Source: Paraphysomonas bandaiensis (lineage: Eukaryota > Chrysophyceae). From it: 64,000 nucleotides of DNA. Positions within the stretch are counted from its first letter, which is position 1; each line of letters starts with the position of its first letter. This document shows, one piece after another, positions 21,038 to 33,253 of the stretch. Both the position numbers and the translations under genes were made by a program. The stretch is from assembly GCA_965644295.1 (NCBI GenBank), contig CBFFRP010000217.1, positions 372,001 to 436,000 on the forward strand, written 5' to 3'. The notes under the pieces were generated by a model that did not search any database, was not told where the DNA came from, and saw nothing but the letters and a program-made list of their open reading frames with translations.

Positions 21038-23419
21038 ATGCAGGTTGCCAGACAATCTCTGACTCGACTGAGGCCCTCTCATGTACGAGGAATGGCGACT
21101 GAATTTGCTAAAAGCAGAAAATATAATGCTATTATCGTTCATAAGGTGCAGCTATCTTTGTGATATATGAATTGCGTTATTGGTAGTAGAATGGTAGGGA
21201 TATCCTCAAGGACACGTGGTATAATAAAGGGACAGCATTTTCAAGATCGGAGCGTGATCGTCTAGGGCTCCGGGGTTTACTCCCTCCTAGAAGGCTGACT
21301 ATAGAACAACAGCTCATGCGATGTATATTTTCATATAAAAGTGGATGTCGTGTCATGTGACGTATGTGTATCTAGTTCTTAAGCATTTCAGGGAGCCAGG
21401 TATGACTCCAATTGAGAAGTATCTAGCTCTGGTAGCACTTCAGGACCGAAACGAGACGTTATTCTACAAAGCTGTTATTGAAAATATACGCGAAATGGCT
21501 CCTATTGTGTATACACCGACAGGTACGATTCTGTAAAATTTATACGTCTGTAGTCATATATGTTTCTTTGTAGTGGGTATTGCCTGTCAGCACTACAGCT
21601 CAATATTCCGACAACCGCGGGGAATGTTCTTCTCTTTGGATGATCGGAAGGAATGCCTTCCAATAGTGTATAACTGGCCTTCTGATCACGTAGACATTAT
21701 TGTGGTGACAGACGGGTCGCGGATCCTTGGTTTGGGAGATCTGGGCGTACAAGGGATGGCTATCAGTGTAGGAAAGCTTGTCCTATACGTTGCTGCGGGT
21801 GGAATCAACCCAGTTCGTACTTTACCTGTGTGCATTGATGCTGGGAGTAAGTCACCTAAATTACTGTGTGTAAATAATCATATGGTTTAGTATGCACGAC
21901 TATAATGTGAACTTGTAATCCAAGTATATTAATATCTGTAAATGCAGCGAATAACATCAGTCTTCTGAATTCTCCTCTCTATGTCGGCACCCCTACCACG
22001 AGGGGAAATGACAAGGACTACTTTGAACTGCTGGATGAATTTATGGAGTCAGTGTACTACAGGTTTCGGAACTTCATCCGTATTCGCCTTGAATATTAAA
22101 CCGTCAATGTGATATGCTCAGGTGGCCAAACGTACTTGTTCAGTTCGAAGATTTTCAGAACGAAAGAGCGGTGGCACTTCTTAATAAGTATCGCAACAAG
22201 AGGCTATGTTTTAATGACGACATTCAAGGAACTGGGGCCGTCACTGTATCAGGTAGGTCAAGGTCAAGGCTACTACCCCTACGTCTATCCTCATGTATTC
22301 TGTTACCTTTCTTCGTGTAGGCATTATATGTACTCTCCGAGCACGCGGTCTTGAGTTTAAAGACCTCATTAACGATCGCATTGTGATTTTGGGGGCGGGT
22401 AGTGCGGGTATCGGCGTGGCAACTGCCCTTCTGAATTATATGGTCATTAGGTGCGGCGTTACTCACGAAGAGGCAGCCAAGCGTTTCTGGCTAGTGGACG
22501 ACAAGGGCTTGCTTACCAGAGCACGCGAGGGACAGGAGGATGAAGCCACCGGCAAGGGAAGACTCTTTCCAGGCCAAAAAAGTTACCTTCGCCCTGAGGT
22601 AGAGCAAGAGGGAGCACAATTGATGGAGGTGGTGCAGTCAATTAAGCCCACTATTCTGTTGGGTCTTAGCGGTGTTGGGGGACTCTTCACAGAGGAAATC
22701 TGCAGAGAGATGGGTAAACATAATAAGAAACCTGTCATTTTTGCTATGTCCAATCCATCGGATAATGCGGAATGCTCTGCTGAAACCGCATTTAGGTAAT
22801 TGGTGTTCAAAGCCTGTATGCGATAGATGTATATGTGAATTCTCTATTACGACTACTCACCAATTCAGTTAACATTGTATGTTTTACTGATATTGAATTA
22901 TCACAGAGCCACAGAGGGTAGAGCCATATTTGCAAGCGGTAGTCCCTTTGATGATGTTACTCTCCCTGATGGAAGAATTTGCAAGTCTAACCAAGCAAAC
23001 AACATGTTCATTTTCCCCGGACTCGGGCTGGGTGCGGTTCTCGGCTACTGCAAGGTGATTAGCGATGGAATGATTCTTTCCGCCTCTGAAGCGTTGGCGG
23101 AGCACTTGGATGAGGAGGAAGTTCGGCAGGGTATGGTCTACCCTGATGTGGAGACTATTCGAGATGTAAGTTTGTTTTTGTTACTATTTCTTTGCTGGAT
23201 GCTTTTATATAGTGCTGTTTCATCATGTAACGTTGCGATGTTGCACAGGTGTCTTTAGACATAGCAGTGGCGGTATTGCAACAAGCGCGTGAAGAGGACA
23301 ACATCGATGAACGCTTCATTGGAATGAGCACGAAAGAGTTGAGACAGTATGTCAAGGAACGCATGTACAATCCAGAGTATCCAACGGTGGTGTACCGTCC
23401 ACCTGGAATTGGAGAGTAG
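21038..23419 (+). CDS. NAD(P)-dependent malic enzyme, likely mitochondrial
   Basis: Nine exons: 21038-21145, 21190-21322, 21376-21522, 21574-21846, 21948-22062, 22122-22252, 22321-22795, 22907-23165, 23249-23419. The product is 603 aa. It decarboxylates L-malate to pyruvate with reduction of NAD or NADP. Signatures are [27 protein letters not shown] with the catalytic Tyr, [46 protein letters not shown] and the Rossmann motif [10 protein letters not shown]. The first 25 residues ([20 protein letters not shown]) are basic, amphipathic and free of acidic residues, as in mitochondrial presequences. Cofactor choice cannot be settled by eye. Length matches eukaryotic enzymes. All introns are 44-111 nt. 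Confidence 0.93.
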
Positions 23420-24061
23420 AACGGTGGGTCGTTGGAATACTTCTGTGCTTTGTGGCTTGGATGAAATACTTCACATTTCGAACATAGAGTGCCATAGGAC
23501 TATATATCAATGTATACAATGTCACTATGAAATTGCACTTTTTGTTTTCCGTTGTACATGATTTACTTTTAAAGTAAAAATTTTGATATTATTAACCCTT
23601 TCCCAAATTTTAAGGCCAACACACATCACAATGAAGAAAATCAATTTTCTTTGTCATCTTCCATTCTGCTATCGCTTCATAATTCGTAAGGACGCTCTCT
23701 TTCCTCTTTGTCTGTGTGGCTATCAGACTTCTATGCTGTAGTTGCTTTGTAGTACGACAATCCCATTGAAATTGAAACCATTTCTCAACGCTTTTATTAA
23801 ATGCTACCTATCGTTATATAATATCAGTATTCTGAGCAACACAACCTGGGTACAGTGCGGTGTAAGCAAGAGTCTGTTCAAACGAATAAAACGAGCAGCT
23901 ATAATGGAATAAGAAGTCATACCGATTGACTCCCTATCTATATTTGTTCAGTGTTTCAATTATTATAAATAAAACAATTATGTCAAATAAGTTATAAAGT
24001 TGACCGGTGGCACGGTAACTATCAACACCAGTAACTCGTTCTCATTCCTAATTACATACAA
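23420..24061. other. Convergent intergenic region
   Basis: This is AT-rich sequence between two convergent 3' ends. I see no gene or repeat. Confidence 0.6.
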
Positions 24062-24770
24062 TCACGCTACGGTCAAATCATCATTGTAGTATATGTGAAG
24101 CGTGGGTATGTAATAGTCATCGCTCATTCCAAGTTCATAGAAAACTTCAGTCTCATCCTTGACTCCATTTTCGTCAAGAGTTTTGTTCATATTCATTGTC
24201 ACCATATCCTCTCCAATCAAAGCCTTCCACGTGTAGGACTTAGCGTGCCTATTATACTCCAAGTAGCGATCCAATATATCATTAACTGTCTCTTCCTCGC
24301 ACGTTTGAATGACATCTTCTTGGTGCGTAGTCATGTTTACAATCCGAACAAGGCGTTTCTTTTTCGTCAACTGTTAGACAACATTCGTAAGACAATGGCA
24401 TAACCTGTAAGAACATAGCAAAACTACCCACCCGTCCAATGATATAATTTTCATCTTTCCACCACGGCAACTCATAATTTGTGGACCACTCACATGGATC
24501 AGTTGGTGGAACGTGAATGAATCTCCCATTAGGGGTGTACGGCATCTCAATATTCCGATCAGGATCCATATATTTTCTAACATCGCCGGTCTTCTTATCA
24601 AACCAGTGTGATACTGACTTCCCAGCTTCTTTTATCAGAGGCTCAGCTAGAGTATTCCTATTCTCTTGAATCAATGACGTGATATCATAGACCCGATCAT
24701 ATATGGATACCCAACAGTCTTCCGCACAATTGTGCATCATCACCTCATCAGCTGTGTAATATCTCACCAT
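24062..24770 (-). CDS. CYB5D1: Cytochrome b5 domain-containing protein 1 homologue (ciliary)
   Basis: Two minus-strand exons, 24770-24432 and 24370-24062, are joined across a 61-nt intron; the product is 215 aa. The N-terminal heme-binding fold has YYTADEVMMHNCAEDCWVSI and VYDITSL, then SHWFDKKTGDVRKYMDP. It continues with FIHVPP, PWWKDENYIIGRL and SYTWK, and ends NDDLTVA. This order is the CYB5D1 pattern over the full length (vertebrate protein about 228 aa). CYB5D1 is an axonemal or radial-spoke-associated redox protein in animals and green algae. The start was set at MVRYYTADEV, the ATG nearest the conserved domain. Together with RSPH3 at the window end it marks a flagellated organism. Confidence 0.9.
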
Positions 24771-25440
24771 ATTTCTGTCGTAACAAAAGATTACTATCAC
24801 TAGAGGAGGGAATAATAAACTAATTGCACGATGAAGTGAAGTTCTCTCCTGTTTATATTCTCTATCTGTGCACTCTCTAGTCGTCAGTGTTAAACTCCTC
24901 TGCAGCTAGTGTCTATATACACACATACACATACACTGAAACGAAACTGCCAATACAGCAGCAGCAGCACTATGGCTAGTATACGTATATACTACAGTAG
25001 CGTATACTTTATATGTAACCTGTTCTAACGGATATCACGACCGTGTATATGACTACTCCATGCATATACTATATAGTATTTTTTGGTGGTTGGTGTTGAG
25101 GATATGACTACACACCACTGCCTCTATGTCTACATACATATACATACCATACAACACTCACCCCTGCCTGTTGTTGTCTGCCCCTGTGCGTAGATCACCA
25201 TATACAATCCGTAGTAGGGAGGTCGCTATTTTTACATATAGAAATTCATGTAGAAGTATGCAAAGAAATTCAAATGTGACAATAAGACCGTGTGCACATT
25301 GGACAGTCGCCAAATCCCATACTACTTATATAACCCTATACAACATGAGCATCTTATATGCCTTCTTATCTCTTATTGGCGATACGTATTAGATTGATTT
25401 TACACTGTAGTAGGACTCAGATAGTGATCTGGTGAGAGTG
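24771..25440. promoter_or_regulatory. Divergent promoter spacer (CYB5D1 / zinc-binding protein)
   Basis: The 5'-to-5' spacer is rich in TA, CA and TACATA-type tracts (about 24900-25160). No gene is seen. Confidence 0.4.
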
Positions 25441-27322
25441 ATGGAGCGCCCTCGTCGATCCAATAAAGTATCTGATTATAAAGTATTTGATTGGGAAATT
25501 CGACCTACTGAGAGTGTAAAATATAGTGAAATTATTAATTATGAAAGAGCAGGTGCTCGTGGAGAGCATCATTGTGTGATGTGTGGGTTAATCAAAGGGT
25601 CTCAGTGTGAGATACCCAACCAAAACAAAGATGTATGCAAGACATGTGACTCCGCTTATTGGTGTCTTGAAAATTCTAATATAATTGTAAAATTTTGTAA
25701 AGGTTCATTTTAAATACTTCTTTATATTGTTTTAATTTTTACTCTAAACATCAGGCTGCAAAAAGTTTTCACCACTGTGTGAGTTTGTTGACAAACCGGA
25801 GGCCTCAAAGTGTGCGAAGTGCCGCCATCGCGGGAGGCAGAACTACTATAGTAGGAAGAATTCCGATGGGGCAGGTCAAGGTTCAGAAAAACTACCTACG
25901 AAGAAACAGCAGCAACCACCGCCTGCGGCTAGGAAAGCGACCACCAGTCAGATTGCACAGGTTGTCCCAATTGCAAGTGCTGGTGCTTCCGCCGCTACCG
26001 CGAGTGTTGATGATGCCATAGTAAAATTCCCCGCGCCTAAACGAACTTCACCGCATCATATGGAAGGAGCATTTAGACGGCATGTAGGTTTGCATTCAAC
26101 AGTATCGGGGGCTGCTAACATTAGACACCCCGGAACCACTGAGAGTCTATCGCAAAGCATCGACAGCGTCGAATCAAGTAGCAGTAAGAACAGCAACCCT
26201 CGATCTAGTCTCACGAGTGAGAGCAGCCGGTCCTCCATATCATACTCTGCTCGTAGTACCAACAGCAACCAGAGTGTCGGCTCTGAGGATGATGCCTTCT
26301 TCCGATCCATGATGCAGCAGAGGCTAGGGGCTGATCCCACGCCGCCATTGCATCTCCATCATGGAAACACAAGCACTGATTTTCCCTTAATGGTGTCCCC
26401 TGGACTTAACAGTTCAGGGCAATCTCAAAATCATTCTCTGTCGGTACCCATTGCCATGGGAGCCAACAGTAGCTTTAATGTGTCTGACGCTAGCCTCAAT
26501 GCAACTGCTGTGCAGTTCAGTCCCCATTCTGCCCCTGCGCCTCAACAGACGCCAGCTACTTGGACATTGCCGGAGGACGTTACGGCTCCCCCTTGTCCAC
26601 CTACTCACACCAGTATGACTACCCCTGGGCAGCTGCCTCTCTTTGAGCCCTCGCCTATGGCCCCGCAGAGTACGAGTAGCAACCATTACCCACCTATAGA
26701 TGCTGGCCTGACCTGCGACATTACCCCACTCTCGTCTCTGTCTTCTCCGGGAAACTTGGAGGACGATGAGGATTCTCCTTGGCAGTGGGATCCATCCATG
26801 AATTCCTTAATGAATCTTGCAGCCCTCTCTGAATGCGTGCTCAGCTCAGGTTCAAGCTCTCCTCGACCAGGACCTTCTCCATTTTCCCCGGGGATGCGGA
26901 AAAGCACCAGTAGTAGCAAGAGCAGGTCGGGTAGTCGTGCAGGAAATACGTCCCAATCTCAGGGACACATATCACCTAGATCTGCGTCAGGTGATTTTGT
27001 CTCTATTGTACCTCGCCCCCACTCTGCACCGAAGGAGGTAGACATGCAGACCTCATCGAATGGACACAGTACCAAGAAACGCAAGCGTAGAAGCAGCACC
27101 AAGCCTTCACCGAGTGATATGTGTGATCCGTGTGGACATACGGATACAGAATCTGGAGGACAAACGGGTAGTAGAGTCGTAGAATGGAGGACGAGAGTAC
27201 GGTCGAGAAGAGTTGAAAAGGGAGCAGAGGACAACATACTACATGTCGCTATCGTAGATGCGAAGCGTCTCAGGGCATTGTCACCAGAAGCACCCACACC
27301 GCAATCACCGGGAGTGCACTAG
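25441..27322 (+). CDS. Cys-rich zinc-binding protein with long disordered Ser/Pro-rich tail
   Basis: Exons 25441-25702 and 25755-27322 are joined across a 52-nt intron; the product is 609 aa. Residues 45-115 hold paired CxxC units: HCVMCGL, VCKTCDSAYW, FCKGCKKFSPLCEF and KCAKCRHRG. The intron falls inside this array and splicing keeps the spacing, which supports the model. The FCxxCxxF..CEF part recalls zinc-binding modules such as the second half of plant SBP domains, but the match is only local. The remaining 490 residues are Ser/Pro/Thr-rich and low in hydrophobics, with a basic patch (KKRKRRSSTK) near residue 545 that could be a nuclear signal. A DNA-binding regulator with a disordered activation region is a fair guess, not a demonstrated function. 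Confidence 0.65.
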
Positions 27323-28483
27323 CAGCAGTAAACGCTGTCAGTACGCATGGGAAGAGTTTTTGTAACTTTTAGATATACATAAGAGGAAAAGGAATCATAT
27401 TTTTAGTTTTCGTTTGTAGAAGCATGACGTTGTTCAGTTTTTATTGTGAATGGATCGCAGTAAACTATCAACGATGCTTGAGAATAGGCAAGGTAGAATA
27501 CTCATAGTGCGTATCGAGTATTGGAAAGTGGAGGGGCAGTTGGTGACTTGTGAATCTGATGCTGCACATTAGCTGCTATTGCTTTTAAGTTAAGATATTT
27601 CAATTATTTAATTCCCTCTGTTACTTCAAAATACAGTATCTAATTTTTAGTGTTTATGAATAATCAATGTATCGTCGTAAATGTCTATTATTTTTATGTA
27701 TGTTATAGTATTAATATGGCTATTACGCTAGGTCAGATATGTCGTAGGCAAAGAGTTTTAATAGAAGTAACATATCGTATACTCCGCTTCGCCGATACGA
27801 ATAATCAGACATATATCAGATAAGTTCATAGCTCATTAGTTTCGTCATTGAACGGAAGTGGTTGCACCTTGGTGCTTGCGGCGACGCACAAGCAGCTTTC
27901 GTAGCGTTAAATAGTAGGATAAAAGAGTTTGTATTGATTAGTTACGGGTAGTGGTCTAACTAGTATGACTAGCATTCTTCTAGCCACTAATCGATGCAAG
28001 GTCTCAACGCCTATTGCTAAATAATCAGACATTCACTACTAGTTTCGTCATAAACTTATTATTAGTGACAAATTCATGATGATGAATCTATAACATAACA
28101 ATATGTTAAATAGAACTCATTGGCAAGTTCTCACGAATTCTATAAGGGCTTCACAGAGTTATGTGCACTGCCTGTGTATCATATAACATATAACTTTTTT
28201 TAGTGCTTAAGGTAAGAATTAGGATATAGAAAACAATATAGACAGGAATTGTACATTCGATCCTTTACATATTATATTTTAAACTTACATGAAAATAAGG
28301 TAAGTAATGACAACGTGTTAATTGCGAGATTAAATGTTACGATTGCTGTATTTATATTAAAAAATTCAAAACGCTGTTATGTCAGATCATTCCATATATT
28401 CCTTGCTAGGCACACTATCAGACTACACAGAAATAGAATACTATCTTTTCCTTTGCTTCTTGGAAAGATACTGATTACTATTT
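27323..28483. other. Convergent intergenic region with a repeat A fragment
   Basis: Contains one end of fold-back repeat A (27855-28030). Nothing else is recognised. Confidence 0.6.
27855..28030 (+). repeat. Fold-back repeat A, one arm
   Basis: The sequence begins GAAGTGGTTGCACCTTGGTG, continues CACAAGCAGCTTTCGTAGCG and runs to AACGCCTATTGCTAAATAAT. It equals the left half of the complete copy at 49847-50160. Confidence 0.75.
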
Positions 28484-29437
28484 CTATTTTTCGAGGCGGT
28501 AGATGTTTGTTCGACTGCTCTGACAACTACACAGGACAGTGAAAGAGCAAACAAGTCACACAATAAGTACCCAGCACATGCCACTACAGCGGCATCTCTC
28601 CACTCACCACAGGGATGCTGGCAGTGGGGACATAACAGTAAACTTTCTGAATCATGATCCATATTCATTTTCATCCATGGTAAATATCGAAGCAGAACAG
28701 CATCGTCTTGAACAACGGGGCGCGCGGAAAGGAGAGGACGATACCCTCGGTAAAAGTCATCAACGTGACACTCAATGAAATACTTCAAAAGTGGGGCTGT
28801 TGCTTGTCCTGAGTCCCAAATATCATCACAATGAGCTAGTCTACCCTTGCAACGCTTACAGAAAACCCCATCGTGTGCACCTTCACAATTGGATTCAGAA
28901 GTAGACGAATTTCCTATATGTAATTTCAACATTCCAGAGTGGTGGATGATCGCATATTCGGCAAAATACTCAGAGCGGTGGGCAAGCAAGTATAACTGTC
29001 CAAGGAATCCAGGATTGATGCACATGATATCCCGCGCCGCCTTTACCTCCCCCAGTGCGGCTTCAAGACTACGTCCAGCGGCCATTAGATAAGCAACACA
29101 AACTGCTGCTGATCTACTCTGGCCGTATACACAATGCACCAGTACTACTTTATTCTGTTTCAATTTGTCGATTATATATTGTACAGCAACTTCAAACACA
29201 TCCAATATAATAGCCTCTGGTTTATCTAACAGCTGAGGGAATGAACAGTATTCAAACTTATCGCTATAGGGCTCCCCGCATCCAAGAGCGACTATTGCAG
29301 TAACTTGATGAGATGATAAATAATCCAAGTTGTTGGCATCTTCTTGAGATCCGATATACAAGCCATCTATAATCTGCAGCAGGAGTTGATTAGAATATAT
29401 AACACTCTGTATGTTAATAGCCACATACCTTACTCAT
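28484..29437 (-). CDS. Dual-specificity phosphatase with C-terminal zinc-binding region, DUSP12/YVH1-like
   Basis: Three minus-strand exons, 29437-29429, 29373-28571 and 28526-28484; the product is 284 aa. The catalytic loop is VHCVYGQSRSA (Cys84, Arg90) within a cysteine-phosphatase fold. The C-terminal half has FCKRCKGRLA, then LPWMKM and LLLCPHCQHPCGEWR, and after the last splice ACAGCQ. This Cys-pair order matches the zinc-binding tail of YVH1/DUSP12, a phosphatase needed for 60S ribosome maturation in yeast. The last 44-nt intron is chosen because the unspliced frame replaces the final Cys pair with a run of hydrophobics. The first exon encodes only MSK, so its placement is tentative. 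Confidence 0.8.
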
Positions 29438-29976
29438 AATACTATCAACTTTACTTGAAGAATACTATACACCTATACAGAGATGTCTATTGGTGAATGT
29501 GTCATTGGCAATGCATGTGATTATGAGCCATACAGAGCTGTTATCATTCCACTCAACTGTCCCTATATATAGACCTACAGCAGTACTGTACCTACATACG
29601 TACATATCTGCTGCTGTATACATTCATCCACACACATTCGTACCTGCATACGTCGTACCTGTCCACACATAGTCCACACACACTCATAGACTCCGTACTG
29701 TATATGGATTTGTACCTGCACCTGTCGTACCTGCACCTGTCGTACCTGTATAGTCCATAATGTACCTACATTGATTTTTCGAAACAGAAGAGGAAGATAC
29801 AGCAGTACGTTTCTGTGATATCATACATATGCATATAGAAGTGACTCGTAACATATGTATGAAATAGAGTGGAGTCCGGTCATATACACACTCCACATTC
29901 ACCCACACTTACTCTCACTCCAGGCTGGTAATATCAATTCATTCATTATCCTTATCTATTGTATGTGTATCATAGA
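29438..29976. promoter_or_regulatory. Divergent promoter spacer (DUSP12-like / Tyr-rich membrane protein)
   Basis: This 5'-to-5' spacer is rich in TACATACGTACATAT-like tracts and short direct repeats (GTACCTGCACCTGTC, near 29713-29745). No gene is seen. Confidence 0.4.
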
Positions 29977-30844
29977 ATGACAGCTCCAGTGTGCTGTATA
30001 TCTAGAGGACATACACTCATACTGTACGTGCTGTTCACTGTATATATCAGACTATCAGCATCTATAGAGAGTAATCTAAGAGGAAATACTGTGAATTTAA
30101 GAGAATTGAATGAGATTGATTATAATACGGCCGCATATTACTATGAAAATAATGGTGGCCAGGGGGGGGCATACTCTTATGTAGGTGAATATGCTGATTA
30201 CTACGTTTATTCTGAGAATGAGGGGGAAGGAGAAGGCTATTTTTATAGTTATGATGATAATGGCTATTACGACGATGTTGATGATGATGAAAATGAAACT
30301 GAGGAAGAGGTTGATACTCCTGATGTTATCGGTATGACGAGTTATTTTATTAAAAGCTATGTTATGTGAACTGATGTTGTGAATCGTTGTCGTAGATATG
30401 GTATCTGCTTCCCCCACCGAATCCCCCACTGAATCCTTTACTGTCATTACAAATCAGAGAACAGTTTTTGGCAAAGTTATGGGCAACACACTTAACTTCT
30501 TCTACTTTGTGGGAGGTATCGTCGTAATGGCGGCGTTCGTCAGCTGTTTTTGTAGGTCAGAACAATATACGTATATATATCGTTCCTTGTAACATATCTA
30601 TATAGCTACAGAAAGCGTTCTGAGGTGTCGTATTCTCCCGTTCATATGGGTGAAAATGATGATGAGGGAGAGGCCTTTACCGGAACGAGAGAGACTGAAA
30701 TGTCCAACTGGCCCCGGTAATGAGTAGTTCACTAGTATTTTGGTATTTACGGCTATTGTACGTCGATGTAGTATGCATGGTATAGCTCTCTTTTTTACAA
30801 TTAGAAAGCTCGAAGTCTTCCGCGATATGTACCCGATGCTGTAA
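29977..30844 (+). CDS. Small type I membrane protein with Tyr/Asp/Glu-rich ectodomain
   Basis: Four exons: 29977-30331, 30396-30555, 30606-30716 and 30805-30844; the product is 221 aa. A hydrophobic N-terminus (TLILYVLFTVYIRLSAS) looks like a signal peptide. Residues about 45-120 are dominated by Tyr, Asp, Glu, Gly and Asn (YYYENN, YADYYVYSENEGEGEG, YYDDVDDDENETEEE). A Ser/Thr/Pro linker precedes one strong membrane segment (FYFVGGIVVMAAFVSCF) and a short charged tail ending RKLEVFRDMYPML. I do not recognise the family. The acidic, Tyr-rich ectodomain could be a site for sulfation or cation binding, but that is speculation. Without the last intron the frame would end at NWPR, so the C-terminus has two possible forms. 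Confidence 0.6.
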
Positions 30845-31338
30845 ATAGCTCTATTGTAAGATGATTTGTTTTGAGATATTAATGGCCCTAACTAATATAC
30901 ATTAATAGTCGTTACGTCGTTACATTGATGTTGGCTTTAACGATTCGTTTTTAGACCATTTTCTCAATTAAAACGCTCTCATACTATATAGAAATCTTCT
31001 AAAGTATTTTTAAACAGTTCTATTTACTTTACATACGTCGTATGTCAGAGAGTGTTTAAGCTGTGCTTGGAGAAATAAAATTTAGCAAGGTCAGCAATGA
31101 TACCAGCTGTTCCATGCAAAAAATGTCACACACAGTAAGCTACTATGAATCATTAACATAGACCTCACTACTAGGAATCTACAGAGAGTAACCTATCACA
31201 TATGAATTTCAGTTATAAGTATTATGCGCTACTATCGGTACAAGATATGTTTCTCGCACTATGTGATGAATCGGCTCTATATTAACCACAACGCTAGTGA
31301 AGGCACACAACAATTTCCAACACTAATGTGAAAGTATG
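30845..31338. other. Convergent intergenic region
   Basis: Short AT-rich spacer between convergent 3' ends. Nothing recognised. Confidence 0.6.
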
Positions 31339-33253
31339 TCATATATGATTGGCAGCGTTCACGGCGTCCTGAACTGCAGTGGTCCCCCTATCCATGATAA
31401 GAAATATAGACGTCACAATATGACAAATTCAATGACGATGGTTATCACTTACGTATTTCTCACTTCTTCTTCTATTACCCTGTCCATTTCTCTGTACGCC
31501 CTACAAGAACAAACTTTCAAAACAAAAAACAAAAATTACAATGACTCACGCTAGAGTGACGCGAAAGAGTCCTGTCCACTGCTTGTACGAAGCGTCATCC
31601 TCAGCTAGGAAATGGAGTGCCTCTCGAGCAGTTAACTCGGACGAATTCTGAAATACCATGACAAATTACAACATAATGACTGTAGATGAGATACAGAAAA
31701 ACTACTCATTGAATAACATCGGTGCATACACAACAAATCGCATCTATGTAAAATTAACTTTGTATTAAGTGTGTCAATAGTCCAGGTCACCTTGGGTATC
31801 AATGAAAACTTCAATTTTTTGGTGGCATGTTGGACGTCGAAGTCAGCTCGGAGGGCGTCCTTAAATGCGATCTCCTGACTCCCAACAAGCGCATTTCGGA
31901 TAGTACTACTCGCGGAAATGTGATACTGCGTGTTGAGAGCTATGATCCTGTACGTAATAATCAACGGTGAATTGTATTTGCACAGCGTGTAATGAAAAGG
32001 CCGCAACACTCAAAGAGGTACAACAAGGGGCAGATACAGAAAAATACACAACAGGTGTACACTACTTGTGGTTGGTCTCCAGTTCGTAATTGTTGAGGTC
32101 TATCGGGACCATGTTACAAGGGTCCTGGTGAGAGTCGTACGCCTGTAGCAAAAATTGATTAACTGCAACGATAGTATATACATCATCGCAGTGGGGCATT
32201 CATACCTTCTCACTCTCGTACATGTACATCAGCCCTCCTTCTATGGTAACATACGCCCGGTGAAAGCAATCACTCTGTCGTTTTCTATCCTGCACATGCA
32301 AGCTTTTCGTCCAGATATTACCACGCCCTTGGATAGCCCGGATGCGCTGCAATCGTAACATGCAAATGTACAGTTAAGTATCGTCACCGTAATATTATCA
32401 TGCGTATCGATAGGGCTGCACACTCACAACACAAGATTGACACAGGGAATGCTTTTCTGAATACCTCTCGCAGTGCATTTATTTTATCTCTGTACTTCTC
32501 CTTCCGCTCCAACTCCATCGCTTTGAGGCCCGATACACTCCCACTTAGGAAAGAATTCGCAGCAGAATAGACAGCTTTAGAAGATATGCCCTCCTTTTCG
32601 TCCTCTTCATCGAAGTCATCATCTTCACCAAGACTAACGTACTTCACACGCTGCTCCTCTAATAAACGTTACACCAATTACATATGAAAGTATCACAAAA
32701 TAGGTTTACCTCTCCACTGTTTCCTGATATCGAATATGTCATACGCCTTCTGTCCCTCGCGGTACATCATATACACTGACCCCCATATTACACATGTCAC
32801 GCCAATTCCCACAAAATATCCTGAGTACGCAAGCTCCCATACCCATACCCCAGTTAGGAGGGTGATGCCACTCACAGAACCCCATACAAATGCTTCTTTT
32901 TGGGCCGTCTTCATGTGTCGGGTGGCTTCCATTACTTCCTCATGGCGGTCTCCACTAAGGGCCATTATAGGACCCCAAATTACCTCCACAGAAGCCTGAG
33001 TGTATGCTAGAAATGAAGCCGAAAGTGCAATACATATAACAAAGTAATAAAAATATCCAAAAAATTGATCAGGTATTTCTCCGGTGTTGTAAGTGGTTTC
33101 AATGAATGAAAACATCGTCAGAGATGCTATGAGTGCAGCATTAGTTGCCAGGGAGTTAAGATTAGTGCTGTACAAATACACAAGCTTGTATTGTATCGAT
33201 AAAGCACCTTTCGCAAGATTAGCTTTCAATACTTTCTTATCTGCAACGATCAT
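31339..33253 (-). CDS. Four-helix Orai-like membrane protein fused to a PH domain
   Basis: Eight minus-strand exons: 33253-32710, 32658-32465, 32346-32206, 32142-32066, 31947-31791, 31647-31550, 31500-31453 and 31387-31339. The product is 435 aa. Residues 33-165 hold four hydrophobic helices. The first, LATNAALIASLTMFSFIET, lines up with the pore helix of Orai/CRAC calcium channels, with E52 at the selectivity-filter position. The third (WGSVSGITLLTGVWVWELAY) has E140 near the position of Orai Glu190. An acidic, coiled linker follows (DDDFDEEDEKEG). Residues about 250-405 fit a PH domain: WTKSLHV, RAYVTIEGGLMYMYES, and a closing helix with YKQWTGLF. The Orai assignment rests on short motifs; another four-helix family is possible. 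If right, the PH domain would tie the channel to phosphoinositides. Confidence 0.6.

Noticed and set aside
25441-25850. Calling the zinc module a genuine SBP domain
   Set aside because: Only the second half matches and the His residues of the first SBP zinc site are not evident.
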